Below, piece after piece: positions 56,632 through 64,000 of a DNA stretch of 64,000 nt. Made by a program: the position numbers and the translations under genes. This stretch comes from Sandaracinaceae bacterium (GTDB lineage: Bacteria; Myxococcota_A; Polyangia; Polyangiales; Sandaracinaceae), in NCBI GenBank assembly GCA_020633195.1, contig JACKEC010000016.1, positions 812,571-876,570 on the forward strand. The letters run 5' to 3'. Below the pieces are notes generated by a model that searched no databases, was not told the origin of the DNA, and was given only the letters and a program-made list of their open reading frames with translations. Position 1 is the first letter of the stretch. The number at the start of each line of letters is the position of its first letter.

Positions 56632-57284
56632 CGCGCGCCTCGCGACGGAAGCGCCGGAGCGGCCAGCTCCTCCTCATCGCCGGCGTCACCCTGACCCTCG
56701 GCGTCCTCACCGGCCTCGGCGTGGGGGCGGGCATCATCGGCGCCGGCGGCGGGTGCGACGACGTCCTGACCCGCTACGACGCCGGCCAGCCGATCACCGC
56801 CGACGAGCTCACGCGGTGCCAGAGCGCCTTGCCGAACCAGCTCCAGATCGCCGCGGCCGGCGCCAACTTCGTCCCCACCGGGGCCGACGACGCCATCATC
56901 CTGCAGCCGATGGCCGCCGTCCTCGAGCAGGCCTCGCGCGACGCGCCCACCGGCGACGCCCCCTTGCCGGGCTCCGTCCAGGGCGCCCTCGACGACTGGC
57001 CGGGCCAGAACCACTGCACCACCCGGACGGGCACCCTCAACCCCTTCGGCGACACCCCCTTCTGCTACAGCGGCAACGACTACGACGTCGGCGGCGAGTG
57101 CAGCAGCGAGGGCAACTCCGCGGGCGGCGGCGTCTGTCCCGGCAGCTACACCGCCGTCGCGTGCATCCGCGAGACCAGTGGTGGCGGCCTCGACATCCGC
57201 GTCTACGACGGCCTGTCCGCGAGCGGCGTCCGCGAGGCGAGGGCCGCGTGCCGGGGTGACTTCGTCAACCCGTGGAACCCCTGA
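56628..57284 (+). CDS. Membrane-anchored exported protein of unknown function
   Basis: A 218-residue protein starting at GTG 56628. A very basic N-terminus (RASRRKRRSGQ) leads into one hydrophobic segment (LLLIAGVTLTLGVLTGLGVGAG). The extracytoplasmic part has six or so cysteines (GGGCDDVL, NHCTTRT, PFCYSGN, GECSSEG, GVCPGS, AVACIRE) and ends in NPWNP. No family recognised. It follows the preceding lipoprotein with overlap and is probably co-transcribed. Confidence 0.72.
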   Translation: MTRASRRKRRSGQLLLIAGVTLTLGVLTGLGVGAGIIGAGGGCDDVLTRYDAGQPITADELTRCQSALPNQLQIAAAGANFVPTGADDAIILQPMAAVLEQASRDAPTGDAPLPGSVQGALDDWPGQNHCTTRTGTLNPFGDTPFCYSGNDYDVGGECSSEGNSAGGGVCPGSYTAVACIRETSGGGLDIRVYDGLSASGVREARAACRGDFVNPWNP

Positions 57285-57343
57285 GCAACATTTGTGGGCG
57301 GCGTGAAGACCCAAAGGCACCGCTCGCCCGTCGCGTTAGACTC

Positions 57344-57514
57344 ATGCGCGTGACCGCTCGAATCGGCCTCCTCCTCCTCGTCCTCACCTCGCTCCCCGTC
57401 CTCGTCGCGTGTGGGGGTGGTGACCCCGAGGGCGAGGCCACCTGGGAGACCCACACCACCGCGCCGGACGACAGCGCCGGGGGTGAGGACGAGGGCGAAG
57501 CGCCGGCCGAGTAG
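57344..57514 (+). CDS. Very small lipoprotein
   Basis: A 56-residue product, with an ATG chosen at 57344 because it gives MRVTARIGLLLLVLTSLPVLVACGG, a textbook signal peptide and lipobox. The mature 33 residues are acidic and disordered (EATWETHTTAPDD, EDEGEAPAE). It is probably a small outer membrane lipoprotein. Function is unknown. Confidence 0.65.
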   Translation: MRVTARIGLLLLVLTSLPVLVACGGGDPEGEATWETHTTAPDDSAGGEDEGEAPAE

Positions 57515-57537
57515 GCGCGAGCCCGAGACCCTGCTAC

Positions 57538-58335
57538 ATGCCGGGGCTCACCATGAGTGCCGACCGCCTACAGAAGATCATCGCTCACGCGGGCATCGCA
57601 TCGCGTCGGGCGGCGGAGCGCCTCATCCAGGACGGCCGCGTCCGCGTGAACGGCCGCGTCGTCACCGAGCTCGGCGCCAAGGCCGACCCTCGCAAGGACA
57701 AGATCGAAGTCGACGGCAAGCGCCTCGTGCGCGAGAAGCCCGTCTACTACCTCGTCCACAAGCCGCGGGAGATGGTCACCACCTTGAGTGATCCCGAGGG
57801 CCGCGAGCACCTCGGCACCTTGCTCAAGCACGTCCCCGAGCGCGTCTACCCCGTCGGGCGGCTCGACTACCACACCAGCGGCGTCCTCCTCGTCACCAAC
57901 GACGGCGACCTCACCGACGCCCTCCTGCATCCGAAGAAGCAGGTCCCCAAGGTCTATGCCGCGAAGGTCCGCGGCTTCCTCGGCATCCCCGAGCTCGACA
58001 AGCTCCGCAACGGCGTCGAGCTCGACGATGGGTACGTCACCAAGCCCGCCGAAGTCTTCGTGCTGCGGGAAGAGGAGCGGAACACCTGGATCCGCGTCAC
58101 CCTCTTCGAAGGCAAGAACCGCCAGATCCACAGGATGGCCGAGGCCATCGGCCACCCCGTCCAGCGCCTCGTGAGGCAAGAGTTCGCGGGCCTCACGATC
58201 GAAGGCCTTCGCCCGGGTGAGTACCGCCCCTTGAACAAGAAAGAGCTCGACAAGCTCAAGAAGCACTACCTCAACCCGGCGCGCCGATCCCGAGCGGAGG
58301 CGGCGGCCGAGGCCGAGGAGGAGGACTACGGATGA
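57538..58335 (+). CDS. RluB/RsuA-type pseudouridine synthase
   Basis: A 265-residue rRNA pseudouridine synthase. An S4 RNA-binding domain (SADRLQKIIAHAGIASRRAAERLI, residues about 7-67) precedes the catalytic domain with GRLDYHTSGVLLVTNDGDL (catalytic D110) and EGKNRQIHRMAEAIGHPVQRLVR. The order and spacing match RluB/RsuA of 23S/16S rRNA; the C-terminal Lys/Arg/Ala tail resembles RluB. ATG 57553 is an alternative start five codons later. The gene is followed, with 4 bases of overlap, by a small acidic ORF. Confidence 0.94.
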   Translation: MPGLTMSADRLQKIIAHAGIASRRAAERLIQDGRVRVNGRVVTELGAKADPRKDKIEVDGKRLVREKPVYYLVHKPREMVTTLSDPEGREHLGTLLKHVPERVYPVGRLDYHTSGVLLVTNDGDLTDALLHPKKQVPKVYAAKVRGFLGIPELDKLRNGVELDDGYVTKPAEVFVLREEERNTWIRVTLFEGKNRQIHRMAEAIGHPVQRLVRQEFAGLTIEGLRPGEYRPLNKKELDKLKKHYLNPARRSRAEAAAEAEEEDYG

Positions 58336-58586
58336 ACGACCTGTTCGGCCCGAGCCTCGAGGCCAGCCTCGAGGACCTCAAGTCCATCTACCGCATCCTC
58401 GTCGACCAGTTCGACGCCCACCCCGAGCTCGAGGCGAACACCTTCCTCGAGGCCTTGAGGAACCTCCTCGAGGACCAAGCCGAGGCCGAGGGCGTCGACA
58501 TCGACGACGACGACGCGTGGGACGCCTGGCTCCACGAGCCGCCCCTCCCCGAAGTCGTCGAGCCACCCACCGAGCTGCTCAACTGA
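58332..58586 (+). CDS. Small acidic protein of unknown function
   Basis: An 84-residue protein overlapping the pseudouridine synthase stop (ATGA). It is helical and strongly acidic (SLEASLEDLKSIYRILVDQF, EGVDIDDDDAWDAWLHEP) with no cysteines or signal peptide. It resembles small coupled ORFs that regulate or stabilise a partner; no family is recognised. Confidence 0.6.
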   Translation: MNDLFGPSLEASLEDLKSIYRILVDQFDAHPELEANTFLEALRNLLEDQAEAEGVDIDDDDAWDAWLHEPPLPEVVEPPTELLN

Positions 58587-58659
58587 CCTCCCGCGAGGCG
58601 GCGAACCCCCTCGGAATCGTGGGCGAAACCCCCGCCGCGAGAAACCCTCGCCGAAGTTG

Positions 58660-58687
58660 TTGACAGCCCGATTCGCGGAGCTAGTAT
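58660..58687 (+). promoter_or_regulatory. Near-consensus sigma-70 promoter of the initiator tRNA gene
   Basis: TTGACA (58660-58665) and TAGTAT (58682-58687) are separated by 16 bases. The tRNA 5' end at 58701 lies 13 bases beyond the -10 box, fitting a short leader removed by RNase P. It is the best promoter match in the window. Confidence 0.75.
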
Positions 58688-58700
58688 CCCCGTCCTCTGC

Positions 58701-58774
<74 letters not shown>

Positions 58775-59106
58775 TTCCGACCGTATCTGGTCCACGTTCG
58801 CCTGGCTCTTCAGCCAGGCGAAGTGCTTTGAGCGGCCAGAGGTCGAACACGGCGGTCCGCATGCCGCGATCGTCTGGCTGGACCACGACAAGCGGCCCCG
58901 CCCAGCCACGTGACGTCCGCTTCTCGGGATGGATCGTGGCCCAGCCCGCGACACAATCCGCGAGCAAGTCCCAATGACACGAAGTGATCGCGCCGAAGTC
59001 CCGCGGCTGTGTAGGCTCGCCCTCAGCGGGCGCAGCGCAACGAACGACATGGCCGGCAGAGCTCGAGAGACGACAGAGCTCGCGTGGAGATGGGGGGCAC
59101 TCAGAG
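58775..59106. other. Gap between tRNA and methyltransferase gene, no gene found
   Basis: Besides the hairpin at 58797-58822 I see no gene with convincing codon pattern, no integrase remnant and no clear copy of the tRNA 3' end that would mark an attachment site. Open frames on both strands are short or overlap neighbours. A GGGGGG run at 59093-59098 may serve as the ribosome binding site of the methyltransferase gene. Confidence 0.5.
58797..58822 (+). terminator. Hairpin after the tRNA gene, possible terminator
   Basis: TTCGCCTGGCT and AGCCAGGCGAA are exact 11-base arms around the loop CTTC, starting 23 bases after the tRNA. It is followed by GTGCTTTG and not by a T-run, so it may be a weak or processed 3' end rather than a strong intrinsic terminator. 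Confidence 0.5.
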
Positions 59107-61995
59107 ATGAACGCGAAGATGGCGTTGCGGAGGTTCGCGCTCGCGGCGGTCGGTGGGTACCGAGGCCGCGATGCCGGCGAGTCGTTCGCGCGCGACTTCA
59201 TCAGCTGTTTTGGCTCGCCGCCTCCTTCGGCAGAGCCATCCGTCGACCTTGTGCCGATGGACGAGGGGCCCACGTTTGGCTACTCGTTCCCGGTCGTCGC
59301 GGACGGGAAGCGCTCCGAGCGTTCCGTGAGTGCCTACTGGCCGGCGCGACGCGTGGTCGTCGACGTCGTCGACCGCGAGCTGACCCTGGACCTCGCCTGG
59401 ACCGATCTGCTGCGCGCGTGCCTCCAGATGGACGCGGAGCCGCAGTACGTCGTGCTCACGAACCAACGCGACGTGCGGCTCTATGACCTCGCCCGCGATC
59501 GAGGCGAGCCGCGGCTCACCATCGCGCTCGACGAGCTCCCGAAGTACAGCGAGGCGTTCCCGTTCTTCGAGCCCGATTGGGTCCCGGGGAGCACGCCTCG
59601 GATCATCAACGTCGACAAGGTCAGCAAAGAGGTCGCCGACCTCGTGGCCAAGGTCTACCGGGCGCTCGTTCGCGAGAACCCCGATCGCCAAGACGACGTC
59701 ATCCGCTTCACCCTCCAGTGCATCGTCGCGATGTTCGCCGAGGACATCGGGCTCCTGCCGAAGGAGTACTTCACGACGTTGCTCTACCGAGCGGGTGAAG
59801 AGGGAGGCGCCGAAGCCAAGCTCACCGAGCTCTTCACCTGGATGAGCACGCCGCTCGAGAAGCGCGCCAAAGACAGCGCCGCGATCCCCTACTTCAACGG
59901 CGGCCTCTTCACCGACGCGATCTCGCTCACGCTGGACACGACCGTCCTACGCGCGCTCACCAAGGCGGCCGAGGCGAACTGGACCTACGTCGACCCCCAC
60001 ATCTTCGGGAGCGTCTTCCAGGGCGTGATGGACGACGCCGAGCGTCACGCGAGCGGCGCGCACTACACCGCGCGCGAAGACATCATGAGCGTGGTCGGCC
60101 CCACCATCGTCGAGCCGTGGCGCGAGCGCATCGAAAGCGCGAAGACGCTCGAAGACCTCAAGGCCGTTCTCCGCGACCTCACCACCTATCGCGTCCTCGA
60201 TCCCGCGTGTGGCAGCGGCAACTTCCTCTACGTCGCCTTCCGCGAGCTCTACCGCCTCGAGACAGAAGTCCTCGCTCGCATCTACGACGAGTTCCCTTCG
60301 GCCACCAAGGGGAAGGGCAAGATCAGCTGGGCCTCCGGCATCCGCACCACCAACTTCTTCGGCATCGACATCAACCCGTTCGCGGTCGAGCTCGCCAAGA
60401 CCACGCTCAACATCGCGAAGAAGATCGCGTTCGAGCAGCGGAAGGAAGAGGTCATCGCGAAGCTCGGGCAGTTCCCGATCGAGGTCGATCCATCGTTGCC
60501 GCTCGACAACCTCGACAAGAATATCGTTTGCGCGGATGCGCTCTTCACCGAGTGGCCGGAGGCCGATGCGATCATCGGGAATCCGCCGTTCCTGGGTGGA
60601 ACTCGGGTCCGGGAAGAACTCGGGGCTCCCTACGTGGCGCGGCTTCTGGAGCGGTTTCCGAGGGTGCGAGGCGACCTGTGCGCGCTGTGGTTTCGCCTGG
60701 CGCACGAGCGCCTGTCACCTGGCGGTCGTGCGGGGCTCATCGGCACGAGTGCCATTCGGTTTGGCATCGCCCGAGAGTCAAGTCTTGACTTCATAGTTTC
60801 CCGCGAAGGTGCGATCGTCGATGCGGTCTCGTCCAAGCCTTGGCCAGGTGAGGCCGTCGTGAACGTCTGTATCGTCAACTGGGTTCACGGAAGCTACTTG
60901 GGAGCGAGGCGGCTTACGGTTGGGGGCCACGCACATCTGGTCTCGAACATCCCCTCGCATCTACAACTGCACGCAGATTTGTCGCAGACACGAGATCTGG
61001 GGACGCCGACCCAGTCCACCGCGGAGGGAGTCAAGCTGGGGAGCCCTGGATTTCAGGTTGCCGGAGGAGCTCTTGTGAACCTACACAAAGAGGGCTGTAT
61101 CCGACCGCTCGCTGCTGCTTCAGATATTCTCAGCGGCCAGCCGCCTCGCTATGCGGTGTGGTTGGCCGACTACCCGAGCGAGAGCCTCGCGGCGGCCGCA
61201 GCTCCAAAGGGGCTACGCTATCTGAGGGATCGCGTCCTCCCGGAGATTGAATCACGGGCCGCCGATCCAAAGCGGCCTCAGCACTACTCAAGATGGCTCG
61301 CGCGCTGGTGGCAACCACTGGATCCGCGCGCGACATTTCGGAAAGAGACGGCTGGGGTCGGTCGACTAATCGTTTGCGGCCGTGTCCAAACGCGCCCGAT
61401 CTACGTGTTTGTCAGCTCGGTCTTCATACCGACAGACACACTCAAGGTCTTTGCCTACGACGACGACTACTCCTTCGGCATCATCCAGTCCTCGCTCCAC
61501 TGGGAGTGGACCAAAGCGAAGGGCGGCCGCCTGAAGAGCGACATCCGCTACACCTCGAACGTCTGGAAGACGTTCCCCTGGCCCCAAGAGCCGACCCTCG
61601 ACGATGTTGTCGCGGTTGCTCGAGCCGCGCAGCAACTCCGTGCAACCCGCCAGCGCTTGATGGACGAGAACGGCTGGTCGCTCCGCGACCTCTACCGTTC
61701 GGCCGAGGTCGAAGGCCCCCACCCGCTCAAGGACGCGCAGGCCGCGCTGGATGCCGCGGTCGAAGCCGCGTACGGCAAGCCCGCCGACCAAGAGGCGACC
61801 GAGTTCCTGCTCGAGATGAACCTCGCCCTCGCCGAAGACGAAGCCGCCGGCCACACGATCCAAGGCCCGGGCCTGCCGAAGGTGAAGGGCAAGGAGCTCG
61901 ACCCGAAGGATCCGCGCTGGTTCTCCACGGACTGCATCGAGCCGCCCCCGCTTCCAGGCGCCGAGGGGGCTCGAGCGGAGGCGACGGCCCCATGA
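59107..61995 (+). CDS. MmeI-like DNA adenine methyltransferase, nuclease site apparently lost
   Basis: A 962-residue protein matching the MmeI (type IIL) family: LQCIVAMFAEDIGLLPKEYF, PYFNGGLFTDA, IFGSVFQGVMDDAERHASGAHYT, SAM motif DPACGSGNF (residue 365) and catalytic NPPF (residue 492). A target-recognition region (about residues 560-770) and helical C-terminus follow. In functional type IIL enzymes a PD-ExK nuclease lies in the N-terminal 150 residues. The matching region here reads SVSAYWPARRVVVDVVDRE, lacking the expected Asp and the ExK. It may therefore be methylation-only. The TRD half also has lower GC than the rest. The ATG at 59107 is preferred; ATG 59119 is possible. Confidence 0.9.
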   Translation: MNAKMALRRFALAAVGGYRGRDAGESFARDFISCFGSPPPSAEPSVDLVPMDEGPTFGYSFPVVADGKRSERSVSAYWPARRVVVDVVDRELTLDLAWTDLLRACLQMDAEPQYVVLTNQRDVRLYDLARDRGEPRLTIALDELPKYSEAFPFFEPDWVPGSTPRIINVDKVSKEVADLVAKVYRALVRENPDRQDDVIRFTLQCIVAMFAEDIGLLPKEYFTTLLYRAGEEGGAEAKLTELFTWMSTPLEKRAKDSAAIPYFNGGLFTDAISLTLDTTVLRALTKAAEANWTYVDPHIFGSVFQGVMDDAERHASGAHYTAREDIMSVVGPTIVEPWRERIESAKTLEDLKAVLRDLTTYRVLDPACGSGNFLYVAFRELYRLETEVLARIYDEFPSATKGKGKISWASGIRTTNFFGIDINPFAVELAKTTLNIAKKIAFEQRKEEVIAKLGQFPIEVDPSLPLDNLDKNIVCADALFTEWPEADAIIGNPPFLGGTRVREELGAPYVARLLERFPRVRGDLCALWFRLAHERLSPGGRAGLIGTSAIRFGIARESSLDFIVSREGAIVDAVSSKPWPGEAVVNVCIVNWVHGSYLGARRLTVGGHAHLVSNIPSHLQLHADLSQTRDLGTPTQSTAEGVKLGSPGFQVAGGALVNLHKEGCIRPLAAASDILSGQPPRYAVWLADYPSESLAAAAAPKGLRYLRDRVLPEIESRAADPKRPQHYSRWLARWWQPLDPRATFRKETAGVGRLIVCGRVQTRPIYVFVSSVFIPTDTLKVFAYDDDYSFGIIQSSLHWEWTKAKGGRLKSDIRYTSNVWKTFPWPQEPTLDDVVAVARAAQQLRATRQRLMDENGWSLRDLYRSAEVEGPHPLKDAQAALDAAVEAAYGKPADQEATEFLLEMNLALAEDEAAGHTIQGPGLPKVKGKELDPKDPRWFSTDCIEPPPLPGAEGARAEATAP

Positions 61996-62056
61996 GCCTG
62001 TGTCCCGTCAGTCGGCCCGCGCCTCTCGCGTCGTCTCGTCCAACCCGGGAGCTGGG

Positions 62057-63136
62057 ATGAGCGACGAGGAAGATGCGGCCGACGCGCTGGGCCGCGCGGC
62101 GAGCGAGTTCGTGTTCTACGCGGCGCCGAGTGGCAACGTGAGCGTCCGCGTGCTCGTGCAGGACGAGACGGTCTGGCTGCCCCAGAGGCAGATCGCCGAG
62201 CTCTTCGCCGTGGGCGTGCCGGCCATCAGCAAGCACCTCAAGAACATCTTCGACACCGCGGAATTGCAGGAGAAGTCAGTTGTTTCCGTTTTGGAAACAA
62301 CTGCCGCGGACGGGAAGGTCTACTCCACGCGCTTCTACAACCTCGACGCGATCATCGCCGTCGGCTACCGCGTCAACAGCCACGAGGCGACGCAGTTTCG
62401 CATCTGGGCGACGCGGACGCTCCGGGAGTACCTGGTCAAAGGGTTCGTCCTCGATGACGAGCGCCTCAAGCGCGGCACGGCGGCGTTCGGCAAGGACTAC
62501 TTCGACGAGCTGCTCGAGCGGATCCGCGAGATCCGAGCGAGCGAGCGACGGTTCTACCAGAAGGTGACCGACCTCTACGCCTTGAGCGTCGACTACGACA
62601 AGGACGCGCCGCTCACGCGTGAGTTCTTCGCGACGGTGCAGAACAAGTTGCACTGGGCGATCACGGGCAAGACAGCGGCGGAGCTCGTCCACGACCGAGC
62701 GGATCGAGATGCGCCGCACATGGGCCTGACGACGTGGAAGCGCGCGCCGGACGGGAAGATCCTGAAGTCTGACGTGAGCGTGGCGAAGAACTACCTCAGC
62801 GAAGAGCACCTGGGCGAGCTCAACCGTCTCGTGTCGGCCTACCTCGACCTTGCGGAGAACCGCGCGCGCCGGGGAATCGTGACCAAGATGGCCGACTGGA
62901 GCACGTTCCTCGACGGCTTCCTCACCCTGAACGCCTATCCGATCCTCCCGGACAAGGGGAAGGTCAGCGCGCTCGAGGCGAAGCTCAAGGCCGAGGGCGA
63001 GTTCGAGCGCTTCCGCGAGGTTCAGGACGCGGCGTTCGAGTCGGACTTCGATCGCTTCGTCGAAGAGGCCAAGCGGCTGACCGCTGTGGCGGAGGCCGAA
63101 GAGCGAGGAGAGCGAGGAGAGCCCGACGATGGCTGA
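62057..63136 (+). CDS. rhuM: RhuM-family protein
   Basis: A 359-residue protein with the full RhuM pattern: DETVWLPQRQIAELFAV, DGKVYSTRFYNLDAIIAVGY, RVNSHEATQFRIWATRTL, REYLVKGFVLDDERLKRG, YFDELLERIREIRASERRFY and FFATVQNKLHWAITGKTAAEL. RhuM proteins were named from a Salmonella virulence island and are often found beside restriction-modification genes; their biochemistry is unknown. The N-terminal helix-turn-helix-like part (LPQRQIAELFAVGVPAISKHLK) suggests DNA binding. It starts 61 bases after the methyltransferase stop and overlaps the next gene by 8 bases. Confidence 0.93.
   Translation: MSDEEDAADALGRAASEFVFYAAPSGNVSVRVLVQDETVWLPQRQIAELFAVGVPAISKHLKNIFDTAELQEKSVVSVLETTAADGKVYSTRFYNLDAIIAVGYRVNSHEATQFRIWATRTLREYLVKGFVLDDERLKRGTAAFGKDYFDELLERIREIRASERRFYQKVTDLYALSVDYDKDAPLTREFFATVQNKLHWAITGKTAAELVHDRADRDAPHMGLTTWKRAPDGKILKSDVSVAKNYLSEEHLGELNRLVSAYLDLAENRARRGIVTKMADWSTFLDGFLTLNAYPILPDKGKVSALEAKLKAEGEFERFREVQDAAFESDFDRFVEEAKRLTAVAEAEERGERGEPDDG
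62277..62303. repeat. Perfect inverted repeat inside rhuM
   Basis: CAGTTGTTTCC and GGAAACAACTG are exact 11-base arms with loop GTTTT. The segment is AT-rich against its GC-rich surroundings, yet encodes the conserved VVSVLETTA stretch of RhuM in frame. The RNA would form a stable hairpin within the coding region. It could be a regulatory hairpin, a protein-binding site or chance. Confidence 0.6.
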
Positions 63137-64000
63137 GACGGTCGCTGACATCCCTGCCCTCGCCGCGCTGTGGGACCCCGAGATGAACGAGGAGCCCGCG
63201 GCGGACGTGCTCGCGCGCAGCTACCGGACCGCGTGGTGGAAGTGCCCGAGCGGCCACTCGTTCGAGCGCAAGCCGCGGATGATGTCGACCGATCCGTCCT
63301 GCCCGCACTGCGCGCTCGGCGGGGTGAGCCTCGCCGACACGCACCCGCACCTCGCGAGGCGCTGGCATCAGGCGAAGAACGCGATGTCGCCGAGCGCCGT
63401 CAACGCCTCGCACACCGCGTCGGTCTGGTGGGTATGCCCCGAGGGTCATTCGTTCGAGCGCTCGCCGCTCCAGATGGTGGCCGACGACCACTGCCCGCAC
63501 TGCGCGCTCCGGAGCGACTCGCTCGCCGCCCGCTTCCCCGAGATCGCGGCCGAGTGGCACCCGCACAAGAACGGCGACCTCACCGCGGAGCAGGTCGAGC
63601 CCGAGCACAAGATGACCGCGTGGTGGCTCTGCTCGCGAGGTCACGAGTTCCAAGCCTCGGTGAAGTCGCGCACGAAGAGTCACGGCCGGTGCCCCCAGTG
63701 CTTCGGCGCGTGGAGCGTCGAGAGCATCCGCGCGTTCGTTCAATCGCTGCTCGGTCACGTCAACGTCCTCACCCCGAGCGAGATGTTCGCGCTCGCGATG
63801 CAGGCCGGCGCGCTCCGCGGCGGAGCTTCGCGCGCGTTCGTCCAGGCGCTGACCACCGGGCGGTTCCCTGTCGAGGAGCTCGAGAAGTTCGCCGAGAACA
63901 AGCCCTCCCTCGTCGATGAGTTCGCGACCAACGCCGACTTCAGCCTCGAGCTCCAGGAGGCGCACCAGGCCGCCGAGCGGAAGGTCGAGCTGCCGCCGGA
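63129..64000 (+). CDS. Protein with three N-terminal zinc ribbons (partial, runs off the window)
   Basis: An open frame from ATG 63129, 8 bases inside the rhuM stop, with no stop to the end, 290 codons seen. Three zinc-ribbon units of about 55-65 residues (DUF4379/PF14311-like) repeat 'WW.C..GH.F......R......CP.C': WWKCPSGHSFERKPR...CPHC, WWVCPEGHSFERSPL...CPHC and WWLCSRGHEFQASVK...CPQC. After residue 195 the sequence becomes helical (SIRAFVQSLLGHVNVLTPSEMFALAMQAG, LTTGRFPVEELEKF). In related proteins such ribbons often precede a helicase or nuclease; that is expectation only. Its overlap with rhuM indicates a shared operon. Confidence 0.75.
   Translation, partial: MAETVADIPALAALWDPEMNEEPAADVLARSYRTAWWKCPSGHSFERKPRMMSTDPSCPHCALGGVSLADTHPHLARRWHQAKNAMSPSAVNASHTASVWWVCPEGHSFERSPLQMVADDHCPHCALRSDSLAARFPEIAAEWHPHKNGDLTAEQVEPEHKMTAWWLCSRGHEFQASVKSRTKSHGRCPQCFGAWSVESIRAFVQSLLGHVNVLTPSEMFALAMQAGALRGGASRAFVQALTTGRFPVEELEKFAENKPSLVDEFATNADFSLELQEAHQAAERKVELPP

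Noticed and set aside
59107..61995. A BREX PglX methyltransferase.
   Set aside because: The protein is shorter and the motifs (PYFNGGLF, FQGVMDD...GAHYT) match MmeI-type enzymes; no other BREX gene is seen.

Overview
The window is very GC-rich DNA with densely packed genes. It looks like the chromosome of a myxobacterium (Myxococcota, Polyangia; a Sandaracinus-type relative would fit). The reasons are the many Cys-rich lipoproteins and MopE-type 'DxDxDG...CDG.D.DCDG' proteins, a probable Myxococcales-restricted DUF2378-like protein, a TPR/RCC1 surface protein, GTG/TTG starts, and a Gram-negative envelope set (Omp85/TamB, RND efflux, MsbA-type ABC exporter). The lineage is inferred from gene content, not from a marker tree.

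Layout. 0-7.2 kb: the end of a probable recJ, a membrane protein, a three-unit CDCC lipoprotein, a marR-BKACE-enoyl-CoA hydratase catabolic operon with a readable promoter and candidate operator, a palindrome-rich spacer, a degenerate oligoribonuclease paralogue and a MopE lipoprotein. 7.2-13.0 kb (+): tilS-ftsH-folP-cdaA-cdaR, which joins tRNA-Ile lysidine synthesis, membrane proteolysis, folate synthesis and the c-di-AMP cyclase with its regulator. 32.4-13.0 kb (-): a long co-directional run of a TamA-like Omp85 protein, TamB, glmM, a DUF4132 protein, an OmpR/histidine-kinase pair and a czcCBA-type metal efflux operon. A 280-bp repeat element sits between the kinase and the efflux genes. glmM normally adjoins folP or cdaA-cdaR, so its position about 10 kb away in the opposite orientation suggests a rearranged ancestral cluster.

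32.5-58.6 kb: a mosaic of single genes and short operons. It includes a universal stress protein, a HEAT-repeat protein, an epoxide-hydrolase-type alpha/beta hydrolase, a lipoprotein with eleven Cys-rich repeats, a TPR/RCC1 protein, a YgiQ-type radical SAM protein, an MsbA-type exporter, a PilZ protein, a Tat-exported TlpA-like thioredoxin, a CoxE-type VWA protein, a MopE/C-type-lectin lipoprotein and an RluB-type pseudouridine synthase.

58.7-64.0 kb: an initiator tRNA gene with a near-consensus promoter is followed by what looks like the start of a defence island. It holds an MmeI-like DNA methyltransferase whose nuclease motif appears lost and whose target-recognition part has different base composition, then a RhuM-family protein, then a protein with three N-terminal zinc ribbons that overlaps rhuM by 8 bases and runs off the window. 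This three-gene set is the best candidate for a poorly described system.
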